In this document: piece after piece, positions 1 to 13,399 of the stretch | Layout of the letters: each line of letters starts with the position of its first letter | Numbering within the stretch: position 1 is the stretch's first letter | Assembly: GCF_008831285.2 (NCBI RefSeq) | Contig: NC_045145.1 | Span: 4,874,723 to 4,938,722 of the forward strand | DNA length: 64,000 nucleotides | Direction: 5' to 3' | Source: Nymphaea colorata | Lineage: Eukaryota; Streptophyta; Magnoliopsida; Nymphaeales; Nymphaeaceae | Notes under the pieces: model-generated | What the model was told of the DNA's origin: nothing | Seen by the model: only the letters and a program-made list of their open reading frames with translations | The model's database searches: none | Program-made: the position numbers and the translations under genes

Positions 1-950
1 ACTTTAGTAATTCAAGAACGAAAAACTACTTGACCATCTGATCCTCATGGACCTTCACCTTTTTAGGCATTGATTGTTTAGCCTCTTCCCCCAAGCCTTG
101 TGACTGTAGGGACTCGGTGTTACATTATCGTTGCTTAGCTACACCCTCTTCTCCCAAGCCCTGCGATTTGCACCTCTCTCACTGGGGTAAAGCCAAGGGG
201 AACTTCAATCAAACAATGGGCAAATCCATTGCCTTCATGAAATTGTCAGTGCCCATGAACCTAGCTCCAATTAGAGATGCCAAATCCCTGACATGGGAAG
301 TTCTGGAAAGCAAACCCACATTCTAATCAGATTGGTTAATTCAATCCTGAGCAGCTATCCTGGCCTCCATTGGTTTGCTACCAGCCCTTGACCCCCCCAC
401 CATCCATCATCGAAGAGCAAGGATACCATTGAAAGCATCCTAACTATCAACACGAATAAGAAAGTTCCCTTTTCTAGTGGTGGTAAACCAGAGGTTCCCA
501 AAACCTTTCAATTGCTCATGCAATGAAGCAAAGGTGAAGGGCTAATTTATCCTACCTCTTCCTAATCTGCCAGACCAACTGTGATTGCCGAATACTCAAA
601 GGGCTTCATCAGTTTCTAGTATGAGTCTTTCAGGATGAAGAGCCTCTTCTTCCCTTGCACCTCCCACACTTCAAGAGGAAGGATGTCTCCATAGCCAATG
701 CTGGTCCCCTTTCCACTATGCAAGCCCACAAGCGGGAACACGCATGTGCTTCCATGTCATTAACTCCTCTTTCCCCATGGTTCATCCCCAATGGTGGGAA
801 TTCTGCCTCCATCATCGTTTCCCATGCACTCCTTTCTATCTCCATGAAGCCCACACCCAACGGGAAGGTTCCCCACACCCACCTGGTTCTCTCGCCAGTA
901 GAAAAGCCTTAAGCCCATAGTGTTTCTCTCCCTTCTTTTGTCTCATCCCA
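1..950 (-). pseudogene. LINE-A relic, ORF1-side fragment (unit 1)
   Basis: Degenerate copy of the 5' (ORF1) side of LINE-A. It matches 14,480-15,660, 35,470-36,310 and 50,760-51,890. Short minus-strand pieces can still be aligned to the ORF1-like protein visible in unit 2, but stops and frameshifts break it throughout. No functional product is expected. Confidence 0.6.
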
Positions 951-1690
951 ATGGTTTAGTGAAGAGATCTGTGATTCCTTTGGAATGAGGAAATATGTCA
1001 GGAAAAGATACATGCGCGAAGCTGATGATAAAATAATAGTCAAAATGACATATAGCTTGTCAAGTTCAACATGTTTTGGAAAAAGATATTAATGTATATC
1101 AGTTATTTGGTTGTTCCTACTCTTTGTTCAGTGAGTGTATGTTAGTGGAGAAGAGAGAGACTATCAGTCGAAAATTGGTATGTAAGATAAAAATGCTATG
1201 ATCTTTTAAAATGTATGATACCAATGTTAATTCAACAACAACAGAAGAGAAGGCTTGGATGTCACACTATGGAGATGGAATGGAACCTATAGTTTCTAAG
1301 TTATGGCCATAAAACATATTTTGGACCAAGTGATGGAAGATATACAAATAAATAGTAGTAGATTGGTATGTAAAAGCACAAAGAATGAATGAATAAGTGG
1401 ATTGGAAGAGGACACCATGTTGCAGTGTAGCTTTGACATGTTTTCTTTATAAATTAAAGTGAAAGTTAGTTGGCACGTGTGTCTGTTGAGACACAAGGTT
1501 AACATCTCCATGGGCATGTTACATGGCATATAGTAATTCACTGTATTAGCTACATTGAGTATTTGCAACATAATGTGCCAGGTATAAGAAGGTGGTAATT
1601 CTCTCATATTTCACCACAATACCAAAAAAAACAATGAATGTATTCTAAATTGGTCACTGCAAAAGGTGGCTAAGCAGAGAATAAACTCCT
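951..1690. repeat. Unit segment N1 (unit 1), non-coding
   Basis: Non-coding repeat between LINE-A and the foldback block. It is collinear with 15,700-16,560, 36,300-37,230 and 51,890-52,870. About 0.2 kb carrying an internal ~100-bp duplication, seen in the other units, is missing here. No gene recognised. Confidence 0.6.
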
Positions 1691-3560
1691 TAAAAGTGCT
1701 GGTCTGATTTCTTCTAATAAGTGTATTATCGAGATAATAAAAGCTAATGCATCATGAGCCCTTATAAATAAATAAGCAAGAATCAACATAGGTACCAAAA
1801 AAAATTATAAGCCATATGTATGCATTAGTAGTACTAGGACTGCTACTGTGTCGTACTCATCTAGCTCTAAAGTTGAACGGTGGATAGTTCTATAAACTTT
1901 TTGGAATGAAGCCTTCTATTGTTATTTTGAGATTTATAAGAAAAGGTATCAAATATAGATTGTAGTTACTTCCAAATTCTTGTTCAATATTGCAAACAAC
2001 TTATTATACTTTCATTTTCATAAACTATGTGTAATATATATGTAATAAACCTTCATCTTCAAAGTTAGATAAGTTCAGCTCAGAAGTAGCAATCCCAATG
2101 CTTCTGGTTGCCTGTAATGCAATTAGTAGTTTTGGGATTACTTCTGAGTTGAGCTTATCCAACTCTGAGAGTAACGTTTTTGTAACTTTTTACGCATTGA
2201 AGGTCTCTTACAAATATTGCAAGCAACACATTGTCGTTCCGTTTTTAAAAATTTACATGTGTAACATATATTTGATAATCTTTACAAAATCTTTTTACAT
2301 AACATATGCCATATTGAACTTGTGCACCATGCTGCAACTCATTGTCATACAATAATCTTTGAGACTTTTTTCAAGTGAATCCTAAAAATCATAATATATA
2401 ACGTTGATCTACAAAAACTTATAAAACTAGCCAACCTTCAAAGTTAGATGAACTCAGCATAGAAATAGTAGTCCTAACGCTACTGGTTTTCTATAATGCA
2501 ATTAGTAGCACTGGAAGTACTACTAAGCTGAGCTCATATGACTCTAAAGATAGAAGGTTGACTGGTTTTTAATTTTTTTCTACATCAAAACTTTGATTAT
2601 GATTTTCAAGATTCATCTAAAAATGTCTCAAAGTTATTACCAAGTATTACAAATATTACAAGCAATGCACTGTACTTACATTTACTAAAACTGACATGTA
2701 TAACATCTATTTGATGTCTTTAGAAAATATATTTACACAACATGTGGAGTGTTGAACTCATGCATCATACTGTACCTCATTCTTTTGCAATATTTGCAAC
2801 TCTTTAAAGCAACTACAATGTGTCTTGAGGCAAATTTTTAGGTGAACCTTGTAAATCAAAATAGGAAAATATTTATGTAGAAAAACTTACAAAGCTAGTC
2901 AACCTTCAACTTCAAAGTAGGATGAGCTACTTATTGTGCCTCAATGATATATTACAATTACTCTCAAAGTGTTGAAAATATTGCAAGCGATTTATTGTAC
3001 TTTCACTTCTAAAATCTGACATGTGCAACATATAATTGATGATCTTTAGAAAGCATACATATATGACAAATAGAGTGTTGAACTTGTTTTATCATACTAC
3101 AACTCTTTATCTTGTAATATCTGTGATACTTTTAGAGTAACTGCAATATATCTCTGAAACCTTTTTAGGTGGATCCTGAAAGTCATAATAGATAATTTTG
3201 ATGCACAAAAAGTTAGAAAACTAATCAACCTTCAGCTTCAAAGTCAAATGAGCTTAGCTCATAAGTAGAACACCAAATGCTAATGGTTGCCTGTAATGCA
3301 ATCAGTACCAATGGAAGTACTACTTCTAAGCTGAGCTCGTCTGACTCTGAGACTGAAGGTTGACTAGTTTTCTAAGTTTTTCTATATCAAAGCTTTCTAT
3401 TATTAATTTTAAGATTTATCTAAGAAGGTTCCAAAGATAGATTGCAGTTACTCTCAAAATGCTATAAATATTCAAGATGCAAAAATGCAATCTGACGCAT
3501 CAGTTCATTATTCTATGTAATCTGTAAAGATCATCAAATATATGTCACACACGTCAATTT
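1691..3560. repeat. Foldback block (unit 1)
   Basis: Series of imperfect palindromes of roughly 0.4 kb with symmetry centres near 1,840, 2,110, 2,500 and 3,300, plus a half-unit near 2,930. In each, a left arm running through AACCTTCA...CTCAG...AAGTAGTACT is followed, after a short loop with TATAATGCAAT, by its reverse complement ending AAGGTTGACT. Arms extend 150 bp or more. The same block occurs in all four units. It may be a tandemised foldback or MITE-like element; the family is not identified. Confidence 0.65.
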
Positions 3561-5050
3561 CTAAAATAGAAGTGCAATAACTTCCTCTCATCGAGTCATT
3601 CTATTTGGCTTTCAATTCTTCTAGGTTCTATGGGGTGTAATGCTCCAATACTTCCCATAAGACTGATTTGGTTTTTCTCATTTATCAGTTGGAAGAACAC
3701 TAACTTCATAATATTTTACAAATTTTTTTGTGTCTTGTAGTCAATTGAATTGATTTTTTTTATCTTGTTGTTTAAGTAGAAGACAAAATGAGGTGAATGC
3801 AAAAATATTAAGGTTGTTTGCTTATTCTGTCTCTTTATTTAATACTTTTTTTCCCTTTTTTTTGGTTCATTGCAATAAGTGGTCCACCTTTGTGGATATT
3901 TGGAGATAAATTCATAGTTCATCTTCCTATCCCTCAGTGTAAAATATTTAGTTACATTCTTTAGGTCATAAAAGATGCCCACTTACTTGCAGTTAAAGCC
4001 TCTTATAGCCTTTGAAGAACATGTTTCCCTATCAATAAGAAAATCTATGTTATGCAATATCCTTGGGAAATTAAAGAAACAAAGCAATAAGTTATCATTT
4101 GGATGCTTCCAAATGATCCATGCCATTTGAACCCTGATGCTAATTCTGCAAAAAAAAAAAAATGTTTAGAGCACTGACATGACTCCTATTCTTTGTTTTG
4201 CATCCTCTCGATGAATAGGAAGAATTACATAAAATTTTGACAAGTCTCCACAGCAAATCTACAAGAAGTCCAGCCAAAGCCAACACTTCATGAAGCAATC
4301 CTTCATGATATGACTCCTAAATTGGATTGACCTAATCATAAGCTTAGCATGTAGTATATTAGTCCTAACTAAGGTCATGAACTGAGCTTGTTAAGAGACA
4401 TTAGGAGCAACTTCTATTGTAAATATAGAACAAACAATGGATATAACTATGAAACATCTTGCCAAATTAATGTAGATAGAAACATAACATGTTTTTTCAT
4501 CGATGCCAACCATCTACAGGAAAGCTTCTTGTAATCATGTATAGAGTAATCACAATCAGTTTGGTGGTTAGGTGATCTTGCTTTGGTTACATATGCACGA
4601 GCCATAGCTTTTGATATGTTGTTGAATACTTATGATTAAGTCTCCACTCTTGGATTTTGAATTGATGCAAAATTCGATTTGTCTCATCCTCAAGCAAGTA
4701 AGCTAGGAGACATCTATTTTACAATTCATGAATGCAGTCACCTAAAATTTAAATATGGCTTCCTAATTTAGAAATATACTGTAGTCAACTGTAATTTAAA
4801 TAAGGCTTATCAACTTACAGAAGCTCCATTACAACTTCAGAGGTTAGAAAATTTTGAAACATATATGTTGTCAAAAAAGTGCTAATAGTTTCTGCAAAGA
4901 AAATATGCAGCGAATTAAGAAGATGAAAGGGTAAAAAAAAATTCATCCGAAGGGCTTGAGAATTCTTGAAGGTATGGTGAAATTTATAATGTAGGTTTTC
5001 GTGGTCCTTAGAGTGCTTACTAAATGAAAAATCATTACCACTAAGGGAGG
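3561..5050. repeat. Unit segment N2 (unit 1), non-coding
   Basis: Collinear with 27,600-29,215, 39,060-40,200 and 54,660-55,530. Several short open stretches recur in the copies but have no recognisable domain and are broken in some units. I see no gene. Confidence 0.55.
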
Positions 5051-5840
5051 TCATTGGGCTGGGTACCCGACTGTACCCAATACCCGACCCAGAATGGGCT
5101 CAGGCCGGGCCATGGATTTTGCCTAATGGGCTAAAAGGTAATGGGCTAAAAGGACCTAGGATTGGCTTGGACTGAAAATAAAATGGGCCCGACCCAGGCT
5201 TGTTCACTAGGCCCGGTTGGGCTCAAGCAGAAACGCCAGACTAAAATGAACGAAGCACATTTTATAACCATTTTTTGAGGTGCTCTTTAAAAAAATTTTG
5301 GTGCATGACTAAAATTTATTTTTTCTTTATTGAGTACAAAGAGAAAAATCTCTTTGCATTATTGGATTAAAACATGAATGAAAAATAAAACTTCTTCAAA
5401 TGGGTTTTCATATAACAAACTTTATGCCTTGAAACCTGCACAAATATTAACAATATGAAAGAACATTAAAATACTTATTAACATTAAAATAATAATAAAT
5501 GTAAAAGAAACAACACAAGTTTAGTCCTACATAGGATATCTTTGAGGAAAAAGGGTGGGTGAGCACATTATAAAAAGGGGAAAGCTTGTTTCTTTGGTCC
5601 TTGTATTCTTACCTGCCTTGAATGGTGGGTTTTATAAAAAAAAAATATTAATACATGTTGGGTTAAGCCAGGCATCAGGCCGAGGGTGTCAGCCCAGTAC
5701 CCAATAATCCTTGGGTCCGGCCTAGCCCGACTACTATCGGGATAGGTAATGGGCCCAGTTTTAGTTCAGTCGGGCCTGAACTTGATTGATGAAAATCGGC
5801 CCAGTTCCAGCCCGGCCCGATGCCCAGCCCAAATTACTCC
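5051..5840. mobile_element. hAT-like non-autonomous element (unit 1)
   Basis: About 0.79-kb insert with GC-rich, inverted ends of the type GGGCTGGGTACC on the left and GATGCCCAGCCC on the right. The subterminal parts are rich in GGCCCG and CGGGCC, and the interior is AT-rich. Such ends are typical of small hAT-superfamily elements in plants. No transposase is seen. A second copy is in unit 2 (29,215-29,985); units 3 and 4 lack it because of larger deletions. An 8-bp target duplication was not clearly seen, so the superfamily is an inference. Confidence 0.45.
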
Positions 5841-5849
5841 AAAAACATG

Positions 5850-7190
5850 GTGACAAGAAGTCATCTTAAGTACTAAAATGGGTAAAAGAAAAAACAAAGA
5901 AAAAAACAATACAAAAGAACTAGAGAAAAGGGGAAGGGAGATGTGGGACCATACAGCGACAGAAGGCAAGTGGCAGCCAATTTGAAGCACAAGGTGAATG
6001 TCAGAATGGACCATGTAGCCCATATAGAGGACTGAAGCTGTTGATTCTCTAAAGACAAGGTTATTCTGCTCCTTCCAAATCCTCCTGATTAACCAAGTCT
6101 GCCAAGTGAATTGCCAGGCATGGCTGATAGAAGATGAAACGACAAAAATGAAAAATGTGTGTGCGGTGTTGGGTGTGGGGGGTGGGGCGAAGGGCACGCA
6201 AAGAAGACTAGGCACGAGACAGGAGGTGGCAAAAGAAAGGGCAAGAGGTGAAAATGTGATTGTGGAACTCCTCAGCGGTATAACAATGGGTGCATTAGTT
6301 AGCAAGATGAAAACCATGATGCTACATGTGGTCAAATGTGTTGATATGTCCAGCGAGCAACAAAAACCAAATATTGTGGCCCGATATGAAGGGTCGAAGG
6401 CCTGATATGAAGGAAAAGGACAGGTGGGCCAAAAGTAGCGATGTAGCAAGAACCAAGGTTGAAGGAAGCAAAGAAAGTGAGAGGTCACAAAGAGGCTGCA
6501 AAAGGTGGTAGGTCAGCCAAATGGAGGAAAAGGACAAGAGTGGTAAAAAATATTGGCCCATATGTGGGAGGCAGAGGGGAAAGGGCAAAGGTCATGATAG
6601 GTATGAGGGACGGAAGAGGTATATTTGGCATGAACAAGAATTAAAATGTGGTGGTCAGAGGTGGTAGTATGCCACCACAATGAGCAAAGTGTTGTTGTGT
6701 TGGTATGACAAAGGTTTAGGACCCCAGCTCCCTCAAGGTCACAGGGGTGAGCAACTATCTCCAACGAGCCAAAGTATATAAGGTCGGTCTCCTCCTCAAA
6801 GGAAACACCGAAGGAAGTGGATAAATTGACCAAAGACAGCTAAGAGGGGGCTTATAAATGGTGGGAGCATGAAAAGGGATGGATGCAGGACAGTGCTTGA
6901 CGAAGGTGATCCTACCCGCTAATGAGAGCAGCTTACTTTGCCAGCTAAGTAAACAATATGAGAAGTTGATGAGGGTGAGCAACCATCTTCCAACGAGCCA
7001 AATGATCTGAGGGCTGATCTGCTTCATGAAGAAAACGCCAAAGTACGTGGTAAAACCAACAAAAGGCAGCTTGAGTGGCTTATAAATGGTGAAAGCATGA
7101 AAAGGAATGGACACAGGATAGTGTTTGATGAAGGTGATTTACCAACTAATGAGATTAGTTCACCTATGCACTGATCGATGAAAGCAATTG
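5850..7190 (-). pseudogene. LINE-B relic, 3' part of reverse-transcriptase ORF (unit 1)
   Basis: Minus-strand fragments resemble the C-terminal part of plant LINE ORF2. They include a stretch with SKLLSLAGRITFVKH near 6,900-7,000, typical of the region after the RT core, and RRIWKEQNNLVFRE near 6,060-6,090, typical of the region close to the ORF2 end. A ~0.2-kb internal duplication (about 6,740-6,960 and 6,962-7,140) repeats the former motif. Many frameshifts and stops are present. Copies occur at 29,985-31,110 and 40,205-40,740. Confidence 0.6.
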
Positions 7191-8942
7191 GCAATTTGTA
7201 GAGATGGTGTATGATAATTTTTAGGCAAGAAAAATTATTTGTTAAGTTACAGATAAGAACTGAAAAAAGAAAATTAAATGTCTAAACCCTTTCTTTCTTT
7301 AAATGGAGAAAATAGCCTTGTTTTATGAGCTTCAGATTGTGTACCTTTAATTATTTTTGGTAATAATGGATAGTATCCTTTCTAGTTATTTTAGATGATG
7401 TTAATTTCAATGCTAAATTTTAATCTTAATGATATTAAAGGTACAAATTGAAAATTTTATTCATAATGATATTAATATTGTCAGTCTGTACGAAGGTAAA
7501 GGAGGGTAAGTCAAGGGAAAGGGCATAATCAAAGTTCAAACATAGTGTCAAGCAAGAAAATTAAACCACGTTTTCTTATTTAGTTTTGTATCCACCTCAT
7601 TCAATCAATTGGCTGTCATGGTCTCTCACAAACCATGGAAGAGCCTCAAGAATGTAGTGTAGCTAGTTAGGCTAGCAGGCTAGTGAGAATTTGATCATCA
7701 GTTTGATTTTCATGGGTACTACTTTTGAACTGAAAATAGTGCAGTGTGATAAATATAGTCGATGGGTGTACCACAAACCCGCCTAGGTCCCCAAGGCAAC
7801 CCTGGATCTCAGGGATGGGGGCAAGGGCTTTGGCCTTTCTTCAGGTGCCTTCCCCAAACCATGAAGTAGGCTATAGAAAAATCAAGAAATCTTCATAAAA
7901 ATTTTAAAATCAATCATATCACCTTTTCAACTTGCAAAGCATCATGGAAAGTTGCCTTTGCTTTTTTTCATATAGTAGAATTGTAAATAATTAACTTACA
8001 ATGGTTTATATTCACATCAACAGCAATTTTTGTTAGAATTCGATTAGGAAGACCATAAGGGTGACTTTCAAGTCCTCAAATTGGTTGTATACAAATGCTT
8101 GTCTCTATTTTTAAATTACTTGTAACAATTGACTCATTTTCGTTGCATGAATAGATTGTGAAGATGTTATTTTTAGGATGAGTGCAGAAGGATAATCTCA
8201 CAGCACTGAGTGGGAATCAGAGGTTTTTTTTTCATCCCCAAAACCCAAAGTTTCCTCAATGATTGGCACAAGAGGACAATGCCCACGCCACTTAAAAAAG
8301 TGACCAACCACCTATTTAATGTTATTTCAATGTGGCTGTGTTATACCTACCTCTCAGGCCTAAGATGTTACTTTTTCGCTTGACCATTTTTTAGTAAGTC
8401 CACTATTCCAATAAAGAGGTTGAGAAGACACAGCATATGGTTAAAAAATGAATAAAGAAAGCATGCATCAAATTGAATACATCTAGCGCTGCATAGGTTT
8501 AAGAATGCCAAAGATTTGATCCTACCTAAAAGGTAATGGACTCAAAGGCTTCAACTAGACGACTTTTTTTTCAATGAGAAAAAGCACGACGGTGACAAAG
8601 GAATAAGCAATTACTTGGTATTAAAAGTCCAAGGGATGTATAAAAGGTCATGCTTTTGCAATGCATCTGGGCTACCACTTATTTCATCATCTATTCAAAA
8701 GTTTCTTGATATTATGGTACAAGGCTTTTTCAAACTAAACACCTCTTCACAAATCAAGATGATCATAAAACATAGTCATGTCTCCTTAAGTGGAAGGCTG
8801 TGCTAATAAATATGTATCTCATGAGATATTCTTTTTCAAAACCAATGAAGCTGCCTAGGCCCAAACAAATAATAAAATTAAAAGAATACAAATGGTAAAT
8901 CCAAATTTTAGCTCCAAATAATTTTGGATAAACTATGACCAT
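7191..8942. repeat. Unit segment N3 (unit 1), non-coding
   Basis: Collinear with 31,110-32,190 (shortened), 40,740-43,060 (internally duplicated) and 55,530-57,040. AT-rich, with no recognisable coding domain. Confidence 0.55.
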
Positions 8943-9300
8943 TAGGGGTGCCACCAAATTGGATTCAAATTAGGTGTATACCATAGATTGGATGTTTGCA
9001 TATTTGAATCTGAATTTGAATTTGAATGCAAATACAAATGAGGAAAAGTATATGGCATATCCAAATCTGAATTTTGTACTTCATATCTAAATCCAACTTT
9101 AAATTTATGAGAAAATTAAATCCGGATTCAAATCTGATTGGATATTTATTTAAGTTTAAATCACAATATGATCATATATTGCTATTTAAATCTGAATTTG
9201 CTTTGATTTCTCAATCGGATATTCTTTTTTTTTTCATATCCTACTCTTTGAAACAATTCATTCACATATCCGAGCTAAATCTGATGCATTAACATCCCTA
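8943..9300. mobile_element. MITE2, small TIR element (unit 1)
   Basis: Short AT-rich element with inverted ends TAGGGRTG... and ...CATCCCTA. The interior has many copies of a GGATTCAAAT/ATTTGAATC-type motif in both orientations. Copies are at ~32,190-32,600, ~43,060-43,480 (part repeated at 44,655-44,940) and ~57,040-57,650. The ends resemble hAT-type MITEs. No target duplication could be fixed by eye. Confidence 0.5.
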
Positions 9301-10190
9301 CCCTATTGACAATGGCTTCACCAACCTAATTCGGGACCATTTTCCTGGATCAAGCCTAAAAATTTTGAGAGCTATCAAATGACTTTTGTACCTTTGCAAA
9401 CCCAAATTGTTGACTAAAAAGCACACAAATTGGGCTCATACTTGTTTCACAGTGGACTAAGTTTCTCCTTCCACCTCTCAAGAGTTGAAGATCTAAGTTG
9501 CTTGCCAATGGGTATACAATGGGTATACAGACATATACTGATTAAATGCAAGCTATGCATTGTCAGCTAGCACTTTGTGGTAGTTGTCATTTTGTTGAAC
9601 CAAGGAAATGTAATATTAAACATCACAATTTTCCATGTATTGTCTCCTAAATCATGGTGTTTCTACTTGTCAGAATAATTATCTGGATATTAATTATATT
9701 CAAAAGAAAGAAACTTATTTTTGCTTCACATATAATAGGAAATTTCTAGCAAAGTAGGACATTTCTGTAAAATTGCAAATCTAGCAAACTCTTTCTCTCT
9801 ATCTGTGTGTTTTGTGTGTGTGTGTGATTTATATAGGAAAGTTTCCTTCCTCTTTCAACTTTTCTTATCAAAATCATGTGTTTGATTTATGTACAATGTT
9901 CTCATCCTACCCATTTCATTTACTTCTAGAAAAAGTGTCTTTCAAGTTCATCCTTATCTTATACACAGTCTTAGTTTATTGAAATTTACAAATTCAATCC
10001 CCAATTTTTATGCTTTCAAGACAAGCTGATTCCTTTCTTACTTTAACTATGATTTGCAGTTTGTTATGACACAAATGCTAGTCTTGTATATGCTCCAAAA
10101 ACATGGCCAAGAAGAATATGCCTTGTCTGGCAAAAAATGCCAAAGACTGATTAGTTTCTTTCTGACGTACAGAAATTGCACTTGTCCAAT
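9301..10190. repeat. Unit segment N4 (unit 1), shortened
   Basis: Matches 33,410-34,320 of unit 2 and the ends of units 3 and 4. It lacks the ~0.8-kb left part that carries a conserved ORF fragment in units 2-4. A short GT-rich run lies near 9,805-9,825. No gene recognised. Confidence 0.55.
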
Positions 10191-11599
10191 AGTTTAATGG
10201 AGGTGGTCTGCAGTTCCTTCAGAAGAAAAAATGCATCTGGTCTCCAAACTTGGTAGGGAAGATAGAGAAACTAAGCTCAACTCAATGGTCTCCAATCTAG
10301 GGGGTTCCACCCTTCGTTGAGTTCCAATCATTCTTTAACATAACCCAATCATTCTTTAACACAACCATTGCCTTGAAGTGTCATCAAAAGACATGCTGGT
10401 TGAGGCACTGGATCTCCTTCAAACATTGTTACAGCAATTCCTCTTGTGTTCATCTAACCACCAATCGCTCCGTCGAGCATCTCCCTAATCCTCCCACCAG
10501 CACTTCTATTCTAGGTTGTACTGTTTGTCTGCACCACCACATGAGGGGAAGGCACCAGTTTTGACAAGAAAACCTTTAAGCATTTCTCTATCACTTGTCC
10601 CTCATCATTCCTACAGTCAATAACCTACACCACAATTCCACATGAAATTACCCTTAGTGGGGTTCTAATCAAACCCACAGTGATCGACTTGAAACCTCCC
10701 CATCTTCATGTCTGACCATGTTGCAAAGCTTCCAAAGAAATCAAATAGACAGGTGGTATACATTTTTTATACACTTCTGTAAATCCTTTTCACTAAATTT
10801 CTTACCAGACCGACGAATTAACTCATGTTTGATGTCCTGCTCTTGCTTCCATTGCACCCCAAACCCTCTACTAATCCTACACTAGATTAGCTTAGCTACT
10901 TGACACTTGAAGAACAAATGATCTTGAGTTTCTTCTACCTCCTTACCAAGGCTGTATCTACAAGCCATAGCGAAACCCTCATGTGCACCTCTAACACAAG
11001 CCTCTTGTCACAGCCCAGATAAACAGTCCATGCTGCCTGAGGGAGTAAATGACTACTCCAGATAAGTCGATGCCATGGTTCCTCAGCTCATTGGGTCCTT
11101 CTTCGCTCTCATATCTTTGTCTTAGAGATCTTTGCTCCTTCTTTTACAGTCCATGCCAAGGCATCTGGTGTTCCCTCATAATCATGCTTGTGTTGAACAT
11201 GTCACCGATAAGAGGGCTCACGTCCATGCCATTCGTGAGCTTGTCCTTTCTAAACTGTCTGATTAATTTGTCTAACCATGGTTCAACTAAGTGATAAGCT
11301 TCCCTCGGGACGATGTTCAGCATCAGCTCTCTCCATGAATCCGTCCAGAATTTGGGGAGGCTACCATGACCAATCTTCTTCTTGTCCTTGCTCTTGATCA
11401 TCGTCCAGGCTCACACAATATCTCTCCAACATGAAGAACCCAATTGAAAAGAGGTTCAGGTCCACATGCTTCTCTTGTGTAGGTATTTGCTTCTAACAAA
11501 AAAGAGCCCACTCAAATTGCCCAGACATTGCCTTACAAGCCATGTAGGCCAGGTTGCTATAGTTCACCTCTTGAAGACACCAAGGACCAACTCCTTCTT

Positions 11600-12780
11600 C
11601 TACCTTGGGGAGGCAAACCACCCGATTTGATGGAGTTTGAGAGAATCGCTTCCTTCCCCACTTGAAGCCTGCACAAATCTTTTAAGTATGCTTAATTGTG
11701 TTAGAGGAAAATTTGAGAAAGCGGCCTAGAAAAGGGGTATGATTGCTAGCATGCGCTTCACTAAACACACATGGCTTGCATAGGACAAAAACTTTTTTTG
11801 CCAAGATCTAGCCTCCCAATGAGAGTTTGGCATTGTATCTCTTTGAGTTTACCCAGCTGCAAGGGAGCCTCAAGATACTTGATTGGGAGAGAACCAATAT
11901 TCTATTGTAGGTTCGACTACATACGCTGGGGAATGTTGAATCTGATGGAGCTACTCTTTTCATTGTTGAGCTTCATAACATATCCCTTAGCAATCCTTGT
12001 TACGACCTCTTGCATTTGTTGCAATCATGGTTTTTATCCCATTGAAAACAGCAATAGATCATCTCCATACATGATAGGGGATACTCCCTGCACTCCTCTT
12101 TCAATATATAGAACCTTCATCTAATTGCCTTGAATGCTAGTTGTGATGTTCCTCGTCAACATTTCCATTACTATCAAGAGAAGATGGGGAGAAAGAGGAT
12201 CTTCATGCCTCAAACCATGTTTAGGAGAAAACCAAGGTCATTCCTTTCCATTGATGAGAAACACCTTAGATCCCATCAATACAGATGTCATGATAAGGGG
12301 GATCCACTTATCATTGAACACCAAGTAAAGAAGATGTTGGCCAAGAATCTCTAGGCCTTGCTGAGGTCTAATTTAACACATATGGCTTATTTTTTTCATG
12401 GCTGAGTGCATTGATCAACTCATCACCCAAAAGGAAACTCTCTTCAACGTTACGATTTGGCAAAAAGGCATTCTAATTTGGGCTAATGATATGGAAGAGG
12501 ATTGTTCTTAATCATTTGACAACAATACGACTGATCAACTTATATATGCTATTGCACATGAAAATAAGACAAAAATTTGGTAACTGGTGATCACCCACCA
12601 ACTTTAGAATCAGCATGATGTTTGTCCTGTAAACACTGCTAACAGCTTGCCCGAGCGAAAGAAATCACGAATCACCTTGCTAACATCATTCTTAAACAAA
12701 TCCTAATTTTCCTTGTAGAAGGAATTGGGGAACCCATCAGGTCTAGGGGTAGAGTTGTGATCCGCCTGTGAGACCGCCCA
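11600..12780 (-). pseudogene. LINE-A reverse-transcriptase region remnant
   Basis: Minus-strand conceptual pieces include a stretch RPDGFPNSFYKE near 12,710-12,750, matching the N-terminal RT signature of plant LINE ORF2. Further pieces lie downstream, broken by stops in every frame. A readable catalytic YxDD motif was not found. The unit 4 copy of this stretch is interrupted by the solo LTR. Confidence 0.55.
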
Positions 12781-13399
12781 GCTGATCTCTTTGTTATTGA
12801 TATCTTCTAGCAGCCCATTGTTGTCAATCTGCAAGACTCATGAACCATCTGGCTTATCCCTTGGAAGAACCTCAGACTCTGATTCACCTACCAATAGATT
12901 AACAAAATATTGGGTACTGATTTAAAAGATTCCTTTTGGCTCCCACACTTCAATCTCACCATTTGATATCATGGCAATATGATTTATGTGCCGTCTGCCT
13001 TTGACATATTCATAAAAATATTTGGTGTTCTGGTCACCAAGTTGGAGCCATCTTATGCAAGATTTTTGTCTTCAAAAAGATTCTTCCAGGTTAAGCAGCC
13101 TTGTCACCTTAACCATAACCAAAAATGGCCCCTCTCTAAAGCATATTGCGTGTTCCTTCTTGATCTGCTGGATAGAAGCTTGGAGATTTGACTTACCATT
13201 TTTCTCCCATGCTTTTAGTGCTGAGGCTACTAGTAGAAGCTTTACTTGCAATTGAATCAATGCACAAATACATTGCTAACAGCCCCATGTTGCTCTGATC
13301 TCCTCCTTGCCTCCCTTCATCTCACTTCAGTAATTGAAGTACCAAAAAACTACTTGACCAGCTTCCAGTATGCTCTAAGGAGTACAGGTCAGAAATAAT

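Larger units (their letters stand above)
1..10190 (+). repeat. Large tandem unit 1 (left part outside window)
   Basis: First of four directly repeated units recognised by collinear similarity over kilobases. The order LINE-A relic, N1, foldback block, N2, hAT-like element, LINE-B relic, N3, MITE2, N4 recurs downstream. This unit keeps the hAT-like element and LINE-B. It lacks about 0.8 kb of N4 present in the other units (the piece matching 32,620-33,410), and it lacks ~0.2 kb of N1 near 1,495. Its LINE-A part is internally deleted: near position 30 it jumps from sequence matching ~13,350 to sequence matching ~14,480. Unit boundaries are arbitrary; I placed them at the LINE-A 3' end. Confidence 0.75.

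Noticed and set aside
5766-6488. 240-codon open minus-strand frame as a host gene
   Set aside because: It is LINE-B 3' sequence with frameshifts. The recognisable RIWKEQNN motif is a LINE ORF2 feature, and the rest is low-complexity.
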